The notes below the pieces were generated by a model. The model was not told the DNA's origin, searched no databases, and was given only the letters and a program-made list of their open reading frames with translations. A stretch of DNA of 64,000 nucleotides, taken from NCBI GenBank assembly GCA_949372595.1, contig CASIAN010000010.1:10875-74874 (forward strand). The letters are read 5' to 3'. This DNA comes from CPC320 sp002336405. GTDB lineage: Bacteria > Pseudomonadota > Alphaproteobacteria > Rhodobacterales > Rhodobacteraceae. Made by a program: the position numbers and the translations under genes. This document shows positions 1-7,639 of this stretch, piece after piece. How positions within the stretch are numbered: position 1 is the first letter of the stretch; every line of letters starts with the position of its first letter.

Positions 1-102
1 TTGATGGTGTCTGCCACGCCTTTGACGCGATCATCTTATCACGCAGGCGATGATTTTGCGCAATTGCGCAGCGCGCGTTTGAAAAAATTGGCAAAGCGCT
101 AG
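1..102 (+). CDS. C-terminal end of an unidentified gene (partial, left edge)
   Basis: An open frame enters from the left edge and ends with TAG after 33 codons. The tail is basic and ends in residues LKKLAKR, which is common for the end of a soluble protein. I do not recognise the family. The frame is short, so chance is possible. It converges on hpt. Confidence 0.3.
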   Translation: MMVSATPLTRSSYHAGDDFAQLRSARLKKLAKR

Positions 103-246
103 TCAGGCGCTGTAATCTAAAAGTCTCATCCATGAGTGCTGTCTGCTGCCGTGCCACAAGATGCATGGGGCAAGCCCAGCCTTTATGTGGCGTCTAGACG
201 GATGTCCCCTTGCTGCGAAAATCCAAAAACTGGCAAATGGTGCGCT

Positions 247-789
247 TTATTGATCGGTAAACCTGACCTTGCCGATATACGGTAGATTGCGGTTGCGCTG
301 AGCAAAATCGATCCCATAGCCCACGACAAAAGCATCTGGGATTTCAAAACCAATCCAATCGGCGCGAAAATCAGCTTCTCGACGGCTGGGCTTGTCAAGC
401 AATGCAATGGTTTTTAATCGCTTGGGCTGGCGGGTAAGCAACAATTGACTGACGTGGTGCAATGTGTGGCCGGTATCGACAATATCTTCGACAACCAGAA
501 CATCCCGACCTTCAATTTTGCCCCGAAGATCCTTGAGAATACGCACTTCACGGCTGCTCTCCATACCGTCGCCATAGGACGAAACTTCAATGAAATCGAC
601 CTCTACTGGTAAGTCCAGTTCACGGACGAGATCCGCAATAAAAACGAAAGAGCCGCGCAGCAAACCTACCACGATCAGTTTGTTTGTGTCATTAAACTCG
701 TCGTGAATATCGTGGCACAGGGCCTCAATTCTAGCGGCAATTGATTTGGCAGATATCATCTGATCAATGCTGTATGGGCGTTCTGACAT
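247..789 (-). CDS. hpt: Hypoxanthine phosphoribosyltransferase
   Basis: This enzyme salvages hypoxanthine (and usually guanine) by transferring the phosphoribosyl group from PRPP in the cytoplasm. The 180-residue product has the usual family length. The PRPP-binding loop is plain at residues 98-110 (VLVVEDIVDTGHT, two acidic residues then TG-T), and the N-terminal segment LLRGSFVF is typical. The start was placed at the internal ATG (MSERPYS) because AAGGGG lies just upstream; a longer frame adds 16 residues without support. It is divergent from the RatA-like gene, with about 70 bp between them. Confidence 0.95.
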   Translation of the reverse strand: MSERPYSIDQMISAKSIAARIEALCHDIHDEFNDTNKLIVVGLLRGSFVFIADLVRELDLPVEVDFIEVSSYGDGMESSREVRILKDLRGKIEGRDVLVVEDIVDTGHTLHHVSQLLLTRQPKRLKTIALLDKPSRREADFRADWIGFEIPDAFVVGYGIDFAQRNRNLPYIGKVRFTDQ

Positions 790-859
790 ATTTTCCCCTT
801 GCTTTCTGCGTGACAGAATAAGACATAGCGTATTCATCTTAGCTGAAACAGACCCTGAT

Positions 860-1309
860 ATGCCCGTTCATTCCGAGACTCGCAAGCTGCCTTATAGCGC
901 AGAACAAATGTATGATCTTGTGGCCGATATTTCTGCCTATCCGCAGTTTTTGCCCTGGTGCTCGGCGGCGCGTATCCGGTTGCGTGCAACCGAAGGGGAG
1001 CGCGAGACGGTTGAGGCCGATCTGGTCGTTAGTTTTAAAGTTTTTCGAGAGAGTTTTGCCAGTCGGGTCGAGCTGTGGAGCAAGGCCAAGAAAATCGATA
1101 CCCAATATCTTGAAGGGCCTTTCAAACACATGAAATCCAGTTGGGAATTTGTCGATACGCCGTCTGGATGCGACGTGCAGTTTTTTGTTGATTTCGAGTT
1201 TAAGAACGCCTTGTTGCAGGGCATTATTGGGGTCGTGTTCAACGAGGCGATGCAACGGATCGTGCGCGCGTTTGAAAGCCGGGCTAACACGCTTTACGGC
1301 AAATCCTGA
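860..1309 (+). CDS. RatA/COQ10-like START-domain protein
   Basis: The 149-residue product belongs to the type II toxin RatA / coenzyme Q-binding COQ10 family (polyketide cyclase/START fold). The N-terminus (RKLPYSAEQMYDLVADIS followed by YPQFLPWC) and the C-terminal helix region (FNEAMQRIVRAFESRA) are the family hallmarks. In alphaproteobacteria such proteins are thought to chaperone ubiquinone, while in Escherichia coli RatA affects ribosome association; sequence alone does not decide. The start is the ATG opening MPVHSETRK, where family similarity begins. Its usual neighbours cinA and pgpA lie beyond amtB here. Confidence 0.85.
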   Translation: MPVHSETRKLPYSAEQMYDLVADISAYPQFLPWCSAARIRLRATEGERETVEADLVVSFKVFRESFASRVELWSKAKKIDTQYLEGPFKHMKSSWEFVDTPSGCDVQFFVDFEFKNALLQGIIGVVFNEAMQRIVRAFESRANTLYGKS

Positions 1310-1408
1310 GTTTGATCCTGAGTGTCTGTTAACCACCTGAACAGGAACTTTTGTATTAATGCGGGCAGATCATCGCCTTATCGGTGGCTTTGAACACAAA
1401 AAAGAATA

Positions 1409-1436
1409 AAAAACGGGCCTTTCCAGACCCGTTTTT
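1409..1436. terminator. Bidirectional intrinsic terminator between the ratA-like gene and amtB
   Basis: A GC stem (ACGGG/CCCGT) is extended by A:T pairs on both sides and flanked by an A-run on the left and a T-run on the right. It can therefore stop transcripts from either convergent gene. The loop is about 10 bases. Confidence 0.8.
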
Positions 1437-1455
1437 CGCTTTGAAGTTCGCTTGT

Positions 1456-2637
1456 TTATGACTGGATGTCATAGGCGCGCTCGCCATGCGAAGTCAGATC
1501 CAAGCCGCTGGTTTCATCCTCGGCATCGACCCGCAGTGGTGTAAACAGCGATACCAGCTTGACCAAGACGACAGTGACAACCACGGTAAAGACGCCAACA
1601 ATAACCAGCGATCCCAGTTGTGCCGTCCAGGTGCCAAGACCGAAGGCCGCAATCATGATGGTGCCGAAAATACCACCGACGCCATGGACCGCAAAGACAT
1701 CTAGCGTGTCATCGATTTTCAGCTTGCCCCGGATAACATTGCAGGCCTCTTGACACAGCACGCCTGCGACCGCCCCGATGATCAACGCTTGTACCGGATC
1801 GACAAACCCAGAGGCTGGGGTGATCGAGGCCAAACCAGCAATTGTACCAGTAACCATACCCACTAATGAGGCCTTGCCGTATTTGAACTTTTCCCATAAC
1901 GCCCATGTCAGCGATGCCGTGGCGGCAGAGATATGCGTCACTGTCAGCGCCATAGCCGCACCGCCGTCGGCTGCCAGTTGTGAGCCACCATTAAAGCCAA
2001 ACCATCCCACCCAAAGCATTGCCGCACCAATCATCACATAGCCCGGGTTATGTGGTGGTGTGTTCTTGTTCAGCCGCGGACCCAACATGGCCGCGATGAC
2101 CAAAGCGGCCAGCCCTGCGGTTTCATGCACTACTATACCGCCGGCAAAATCCTTAACGCCGGTCTCGCCAAATAGCCCACCGTCGGCCAGTATACCGCCA
2201 CCCCATACCCAATGGACCACTGGTGCATAACAGATCAGCATCCACAGCCCGGAAAATAGCAGCACAAAACCAAACCCGATCCGCTCAACATAGGCGCCGA
2301 CAATCAGCGCTGGTGTGATGATCGCAAAGGTCATTTGAAAGGCAAAAAACAAGATCTCAGGCAGCGTGCCTGACAGCGTGTCGGTGGTAATCCCCGACAG
2401 AAAAACCTTGTCAAAGCCGCCCCAAAGGCCGCTGGTGCCGCCCCCGAAAGCAATCGAATAGCCAAACATAAACCAAAGAATGCTCATTAAGCAGGCGATA
2501 GCATAGCATTGCATGAAGACGCTTAGCACATTACGCGCCCGGACCAGACCGCCGTAAAACAGCGCAAGCCCCGGCAGAGTCATGAACAACACAAGGGCTG
2601 TCGCGACAATAATCCATGCAGTATCTGCTCCGTTCAT
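1456..2637 (-). CDS. amtB: Ammonium transporter AmtB
   Basis: Integral membrane ammonium channel of the Amt/MEP/Rh family, 393 residues with about 11 hydrophobic segments. The twin pore histidines appear as H171 (GGIVVHETAG) and H318 (VFAVHGVGG), and the signature around FAFQMTFAIITPAL is intact. The ATG start (MNGADTAW) follows a strong GGAGGA. Most proteobacteria pair amtB with a PII gene (glnK) in one operon; none is adjacent here. Nitrogen control is plausible because the ntr cluster lies 1.3 kb away, but no operator was recognised. Confidence 0.95.
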   Translation of the reverse strand: MNGADTAWIIVATALVLFMTLPGLALFYGGLVRARNVLSVFMQCYAIACLMSILWFMFGYSIAFGGGTSGLWGGFDKVFLSGITTDTLSGTLPEILFFAFQMTFAIITPALIVGAYVERIGFGFVLLFSGLWMLICYAPVVHWVWGGGILADGGLFGETGVKDFAGGIVVHETAGLAALVIAAMLGPRLNKNTPPHNPGYVMIGAAMLWVGWFGFNGGSQLAADGGAAMALTVTHISAATASLTWALWEKFKYGKASLVGMVTGTIAGLASITPASGFVDPVQALIIGAVAGVLCQEACNVIRGKLKIDDTLDVFAVHGVGGIFGTIMIAAFGLGTWTAQLGSLVIVGVFTVVVTVVLVKLVSLFTPLRVDAEDETSGLDLTSHGERAYDIQS

Positions 2638-2798
2638 CTTTGGTCCTCCGGTTTGAAAATCAGTGCAGACGCGCAAAGCGTAAAGCAGATGCGAAAAAAA
2701 GAGGCATTATCCGGAAGATATGCCTGATCCGAGGTCGATTGTGAAAATGATTAAAATTTAGGCTATATTTCTGCAGACTGCCTGCATTGTAATCACCT

Positions 2799-3271
2799 TT
2801 AAGTTAGTATTTGCCAGAGTGCCCGCAAACCATGGGTCACGGCCGCCTGTCGGACTTGCCTGCGCCCAAGCGCGCCAAATTCAATGGTTTCGGTGTGATG
2901 GCCGGTTTGTCGTGTGGCGATGCCAAAGCAGACCCGCCCCTCTGGTTTGAATTGTGACCCGCCCGGACCGGCGATGCCTGTGACCGACAGCGCGACATCG
3001 GCCGCAGATCTGCGTAATGCACCCTGGCCATTTCTAACGCAACTTCGGGCGAGACTGCGCCAAACTGTTCAAGCGTACTGGGGTTGATCCCCAGCATTTC
3101 GATTTTTGCAGCATTAGAATAGGTCACAAAGCCGCGTTCAAAAGCACCCGAACTGCCCGCCAATTCGGTAAGCGCCGCAGCAATCAGCCCGCCGGTGCAG
3201 CTTTCGGCGGTCGCCAATTTAAGGTTTTTTCTCAGTGCCAACCTTAGAATATCTTGTGCGAAGTCGGTCAC
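2799..3271 (-). pseudogene. cinA: CinA C-terminal domain protein (NMN amidohydrolase-type), frameshifted
   Basis: The first part (DFAQDILRLALRKN, then ATAESCTGGLIAAALTELAGSSG) is the conserved CinA/PncC nicotinamide-nucleotide deamidase domain. The frame is lost after EMAR near 3022-3024. The correct continuation (SAADVALSVTGIAGPGG, then PEGRVCFGIA) resumes in the next frame and ends with TAA at 2799. One missing base, probably a G in a G-run on the coding strand, restores a protein of about 157 residues, the family length. The GTG start overlaps the pgpA stop (GTGA) and has GGAG upstream. Either a real inactivation or a sequence error. Confidence 0.8.
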
Positions 3272-3762
3272 ATCAACACTCCATGAGCCACAGCAGCCAG
3301 TGCGACGACGCAAACGGCGGCACAGACCCCGGCAATCACATCGTCAAGCATCACCCCAAGCGCATCCTGTCGACGATCGGCCCAGCCAACCGGTCCGGGC
3401 TTGAGGATGTCAAACAGGCGAAACAACGCAAAGCCTGTCAGCCAACCGGGCCAGAGCTGCAACACATCAATCTCCAAACGCCACGCACTTGCTGAGATCG
3501 ACCAAAGTGCCAGCCATTGTCCGACCACCTCATCAATGACAATCTCAGACGGATCATGGTCAAGGCTGTTGCGGGTCTGTTCGGCGGTGGCCCACCAACC
3601 AAGTCCAAATATGGCGCATGTCGCGACCACCACCAAAGGAAACCCGCCGGTTACATGGATCAAGTAAAATATCGGCAGAGCAGCCAACGACCCCCAAGTG
3701 CCAGGGGCAGGGCGCAGAGTTCCGACGCCAAACACAGTGGCGATGGCTCGGCTCAGCGACAA
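3268..3762 (-). CDS. pgpA: Phosphatidylglycerophosphatase A
   Basis: Membrane enzyme that dephosphorylates phosphatidylglycerol phosphate to phosphatidylglycerol. The 164-residue product carries the PgpA signature: LRPAPGTWGSLAALP near the N-terminus and EIVIDEVVGQW in the middle, which supplies the acidic active-site residues, plus hydrophobic helices. The only conventional in-frame start is a TTG with no Shine-Dalgarno of its own. A short ORF with a strong ribosome site overlaps it (see 3753-3815). It ends four bases into the cinA start, so the two are translationally coupled. Confidence 0.85.
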   Translation of the reverse strand: MSLSRAIATVFGVGTLRPAPGTWGSLAALPIFYLIHVTGGFPLVVVATCAIFGLGWWATAEQTRNSLDHDPSEIVIDEVVGQWLALWSISASAWRLEIDVLQLWPGWLTGFALFRLFDILKPGPVGWADRRQDALGVMLDDVIAGVCAAVCVVALAAVAHGVLM

Positions 3763-3815
3763 GGATTTATCCAGACGTTGAATGATTTGTGAAAAGCAGG
3801 GCCATGCGTGTCCAT
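3753..3815 (-). CDS. Possible leader peptide overlapping the pgpA start
   Basis: A 20-codon frame begins with ATG preceded by AAGGAGA at good spacing, the best ribosome site in this intergenic region. It ends at a TGA a few bases inside pgpA, in a different frame. Its peptide (MDTHGPAF...NPCR) resembles nothing known to me. It could couple translation to the TTG of pgpA. Alternatively, it is the true pgpA start separated from its gene by a one-base indel. Confidence 0.4.
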   Translation of the reverse strand: MDTHGPAFHKSFNVWINPCR

Positions 3816-3989
3816 AGAAGTCTCCTTAATGTTCTACCTTACGTATGGCTCTCTGCTGCTCTTGGCAATTCAGAACGGTTGATGCTTAAATTTTACGCAT
3901 CTATTGGGCATTGCGGTTATTTTGTGCGAAGAATTCTTGTCTCCCACCTAAAACTACCCTAACCCTATTGAGAAATTCTGTGAGGTTTC

Positions 3990-4976
3990 GTGGTTGTTTA
4001 CCTAAATAAAAAACCGATATCGCCTGCGGTGTTTCTGGCGCCGCTTGCGGGGATCACTGATTTGCCATTTCGCAATCTTGTCTCCAGCTTTGGGGCTGGC
4101 CTTGTCGTCAGCGAAATGATCGCATCCCAAGAGATGGTTCAGGCCAAGCAAGGGGTGCGTGAAAAGGCCGAACTTGGTTTTGGCAGCGATCACACTGCCG
4201 TGCAGTTGGCGGGGCGCGAGGCTTATTGGATGTCCGAGGCGGCGAAGATGGCGCAAGACAATGGCGCGCAACTCATTGATATTAATATGGGGTGTCCGGC
4301 CAAGAAGGTGGTGAATGGCTATTCTGGATCGGCACTTTTGAAAGATCTTGATCACGCGTTGACATTGATCGATGCGGTGGTGGCGGCGGTGTCAGTTCCG
4401 GTCACGTTAAAAACCCGTCTTGGTTGGGATGACCAGTGCCGCAACGCACCAGATTTGGCGCGGCGCGCAGAGGCTGCAGGCATCGCCATGATTACAATTC
4501 ATGGGCGCACCCGCTGTCAGTTTTACAAGGGTGAGGCCGATTGGTTGGCAATCGCGGATGTGTCGCAAGCCGTTGATATTCCGGTGATTGCCAATGGCGA
4601 CATCACCAACGGCCAGACGGCCCGCACGGCAATGCAAGCCGCGCAATCGGCAGGTGTGATGATCGGTCGCGGAGCACAGGGACGTCCGTGGTTGTTGGCG
4701 CAGGTTGCCGCGGCACTTGAGGGAAGGGCGCCCGCCACCGCCCCGCCGGTTCGGGAGGCGCTGCATGATATGGTCTGCGGTCATTATGAGGCCATGCTGG
4801 GGTTCTATGGCGTCGACTTGGGCCTGCGCGTGGCGCGCAAACATCTGGGCTGGTACATGCAGGCCGCAGGTACCGCTGCTGCGGTGCGCCGCGCCATTTT
4901 GACTTCGACCTCGCCGTCACAGGTCACCGGTCTGTTACGGCGTGCCTTTACCACCAACCTAGAGGCCGTCGCATAA
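3990..4976 (+). CDS. dusB: tRNA-dihydrouridine synthase (NifR3/DusB family)
   Basis: FMN- and NADPH-dependent enzyme that reduces uridines in tRNA loops. The 328-residue TIM-barrel protein shows the FMN-site opening LAPLAGITDLPFR, the catalytic cysteine C102 in NMGCPAKKV, and the phosphate-binding GVMIGRGAQGRPWLL. The GTG start follows TGAGG. The stop overlaps the ntrB start (TAATG), the classical nifR3-ntrBC arrangement. In relatives ispDF precedes it; here the upstream 227 bp hold only pgpA signals. Confidence 0.95.
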   Translation: MVVYLNKKPISPAVFLAPLAGITDLPFRNLVSSFGAGLVVSEMIASQEMVQAKQGVREKAELGFGSDHTAVQLAGREAYWMSEAAKMAQDNGAQLIDINMGCPAKKVVNGYSGSALLKDLDHALTLIDAVVAAVSVPVTLKTRLGWDDQCRNAPDLARRAEAAGIAMITIHGRTRCQFYKGEADWLAIADVSQAVDIPVIANGDITNGQTARTAMQAAQSAGVMIGRGAQGRPWLLAQVAAALEGRAPATAPPVREALHDMVCGHYEAMLGFYGVDLGLRVARKHLGWYMQAAGTAAAVRRAILTSTSPSQVTGLLRRAFTTNLEAVA

Positions 4977-6028
4977 TGGATGACGCAGCACTTTGGGTTT
5001 CACTGCCAATGCCAGCAGTTCTTTTGGATGAAAATGATCTGTTTACAGATCTTAATCCTGCTGCCGAGGGATTTTTGAATATATCATCACGCGCGGTGAT
5101 GGGCACGCCTGTTTGGGACAAACTGGCGGTGGACGCGCCGATAGAAGTCAATCTTAGGCGCGCACGGGCGCAGGGGTCGCCGCTTTTTGTGAACGATGTT
5201 GATGTTGGATGTGGCAATCGTCCACCGTTGCAATGCAACCTGTCTTTCGCACCGGTGTCGGGGCGGGAGGGGGTGATGATCTTAATGATTTATCCGCGTG
5301 AACTGGCCCATCGGATGACCCAGAGCGTCTCAGTGAAGTCTGCGGCGATGTCGGCCATTGGCATGGCTGAAATGTTGGCCCATGAAATAAAAAACCCTCT
5401 GGCGGGCATCACAGGCGCCGCACAGCTTTTATCGATGAGCCTAAACGCGGAAGACCTTGTGTTAACAGATTTAATTGTCGAGGAATCGCGCCGCGTTGTC
5501 AAATTGCTTGAACAGGTTGAAGAATTTGGCAATCTCAGTCCGCCCATTCAAATGGCGGTCAATATTCATGATGTTCTCGATCGTGCCCGACGCTCTGCAC
5601 TCTTGGGTTTTGGCGCAGAGATGAAAATCATCGAAGACTATGATCCCTCCCTGCCGCAGGTTTTGGGTGATCCGGATCAATTGCTGCAGGTGGTGCTGAA
5701 CTTACTGAAAAATGCTTCTGAGGCGGCAGGGGCCGGTGGTGGAACGATTCGTCTCAGGAGCTTTTATGAGCATTCGTTTAGTTTGCGGCGCTCAGACGGG
5801 ACCGGACATGCCTTGCCGTTACAGATCGAAATTATCGATGACGGTCCTGGTCTGCCTCAGGACATAAAGGGCGATGTGTTCGATCCGTTTGTGTCGGGGC
5901 GTGAAAATGGCACCGGCCTAGGGTTGGCGCTGGTGAGTAAAATCCTGTCTGACCATAGGGGCTGGATTTCGGTGGACTCTGTGCCCGGACATACCGTTTT
6001 TAGGCTCTCATTGCCGATGGCGAAATAA
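4976..6028 (+). CDS. ntrB: Nitrogen regulation sensor histidine kinase NtrB
   Basis: Cytoplasmic kinase/phosphatase that sets NtrC phosphorylation in response to PII proteins. An N-terminal PAS-like domain (residues 1-110) leads to the H-box with H136 (MLAHEIKNPLAGI), followed by the N-box (NLLKNASEA) and G-boxes (DDGPGLPQDI, GTGLGLALVSKI). At 350 residues it has the usual length and no membrane segment. It is coupled to dusB by a one-base overlap and is followed by ntrC after 18 bp. Confidence 0.94.
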   Translation: MDDAALWVSLPMPAVLLDENDLFTDLNPAAEGFLNISSRAVMGTPVWDKLAVDAPIEVNLRRARAQGSPLFVNDVDVGCGNRPPLQCNLSFAPVSGREGVMILMIYPRELAHRMTQSVSVKSAAMSAIGMAEMLAHEIKNPLAGITGAAQLLSMSLNAEDLVLTDLIVEESRRVVKLLEQVEEFGNLSPPIQMAVNIHDVLDRARRSALLGFGAEMKIIEDYDPSLPQVLGDPDQLLQVVLNLLKNASEAAGAGGGTIRLRSFYEHSFSLRRSDGTGHALPLQIEIIDDGPGLPQDIKGDVFDPFVSGRENGTGLGLALVSKILSDHRGWISVDSVPGHTVFRLSLPMAK

Positions 6029-6046
6029 TCAAGAAGGAAGCGTGTG

Positions 6047-7417
6047 ATGGATGGTACAGTTTTGGTGGCGGACGATGACCGGACGATACGAACTGTTTTA
6101 ACTCAGGCGCTGACGCGGGCCGGATGTAAGGTGCACGCGACCTCGTCGTTGACAACTTTGATGCGCTGGGTGGCTGAAGGGCGTGGCGATGTCGTCATTT
6201 CTGATGTGGTGATGCCGGATGGCAACGGTTTAGAAATGATACCTAAAATTGCCCAAGACCGGCCAGGTCTGCCGGTCATTGTTGTCTCTGCGCAAAATAC
6301 AATTATGACCGCAATTCAGGCTGCCGAAGCTGAAGCATATGATTATTTGCCCAAACCTTTTGACTTGCCTGACTTGATGAAACGCACTGCGCGGGCGTTG
6401 GAACTGAACCAGAAACGCCGCAGCTCTGTCGTCGTAGAAACTGACAGGCAAACCTCTGATGACTTGCCTTTGATTGGAAAAAGCCCGGTGATGCAAGCCT
6501 TGTATCAAGTGGTGGCACGGGTGATGAATACCGATTTGCCTGTCTTGCTTATTGGGGAGTCCGGCACAGGAAAGACGCTGATTGGGCGTATGATACATGA
6601 TTTTTCCGATCGCCGAAATTTGCCCTTTATCACCGTCAACGGGGCAGATTTGGTTGACCTTGAAGGGCCTGCACGCGTGTTGGCGCGGGTCAAGGGCGGC
6701 ACGTTGATGCTGGATGAGATCGCCGATATTGATCTGGCAGTTCAGGCGCGGATCGTTCGCATGATTGATGCGCCAAACGAGCATGTGCCGCGGTTTATGG
6801 CGACCAGCCAGATAGACCTGACCAAAGCAATGGATTCGGGGAAAATCCGGCAAGACCTGTATTTTCGATTGGGTGGGGCGATGATAACGGTGCCGACCCT
6901 GCGGGATCGTGTGGAAGATATCACATTGTTGATCAGGCATTTTCTTGAGCAATCCTCGTCCACAGAAACCAGCCGCCGCGAGATTGCGCCAGCCGCAAAT
7001 GAATTAATGCGCGCCTACAGCTGGCCGGGAAATGTGCGCCAACTTGAAAACGTGGTGCGGCGTCTGGCTTTGACAAATCGCACTGATGAGGTGAGCCGGT
7101 CGGAAGTAGAAGTGTTGCTGGGCAATCAACCGGACGTGACGCCGGTTCTTTCTGGCAGTGATGGCGAGAAATTATCCGCCTCGGTTGATCGTCACTTGCG
7201 ACGTTATTTCGATCTGCACGGCCAGATGTTGCCGGCACCGGGGCTGCATGCGCGCATCCTAAGGGAGGTCGAAGCGCCGCTGATTACCATCGCTCTGGAA
7301 GCAACTGGTGGAAATCAGGCGAAATGCGCCGATTTATTAGGAATTAACCGCAATACATTGCGTAAGAAAATCACCCAACTTGAAATTAAAGTGTCCCGCC
7401 GCAGAAAACTGATGTAA
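6047..7417 (+). CDS. ntrC: Nitrogen response regulator NtrC, without the GAFTGA loop
   Basis: Receiver domain with phosphoacceptor D53 (VISDVVMPDG), then an AAA+ domain with Walker A at about 170-177 (GESGTGKT) and Walker B (LMLDEIADI), then a Fis-type helix-turn-helix (NQAKCADLLGINRNTLRKKI). The segment where sigma-54 activators carry GAFTGA reads ADLVDLEGPARVLARVKGG, so the loop is missing. Rhodobacter capsulatus NtrC has the same deletion and activates the housekeeping polymerase. The ATG start has AAGGAAG upstream; a GTG one codon earlier is possible. Confidence 0.93.
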   Translation: MDGTVLVADDDRTIRTVLTQALTRAGCKVHATSSLTTLMRWVAEGRGDVVISDVVMPDGNGLEMIPKIAQDRPGLPVIVVSAQNTIMTAIQAAEAEAYDYLPKPFDLPDLMKRTARALELNQKRRSSVVVETDRQTSDDLPLIGKSPVMQALYQVVARVMNTDLPVLLIGESGTGKTLIGRMIHDFSDRRNLPFITVNGADLVDLEGPARVLARVKGGTLMLDEIADIDLAVQARIVRMIDAPNEHVPRFMATSQIDLTKAMDSGKIRQDLYFRLGGAMITVPTLRDRVEDITLLIRHFLEQSSSTETSRREIAPAANELMRAYSWPGNVRQLENVVRRLALTNRTDEVSRSEVEVLLGNQPDVTPVLSGSDGEKLSASVDRHLRRYFDLHGQMLPAPGLHARILREVEAPLITIALEATGGNQAKCADLLGINRNTLRKKITQLEIKVSRRRKLM

Positions 7418-7639
7418 AGGGGCGCGACAACTGGGCTTTTTTTGGTAAACTGCTGCTGAAAAATAATGAGCGGTAATCTGGCCATTTAAAGTATACTGGT
7501 CGTGTGAAACTGCATCAAAAGAAGGTGTTGGGAAATCGCCCGAGCACGGATTATAGGTTGGAAGCAATTTCTGCGTCTGCGGCGCCGCAGGCAAGTCCAG
7601 ACGATCGCCGGGGTCAGCCTGACGGTTCTGGCTCCGCTG

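Noticed and set aside
6230..6952. 240-codon frame opposite ntrC
   Set aside because: Antisense shadow of ntrC; no start signal and no motif.
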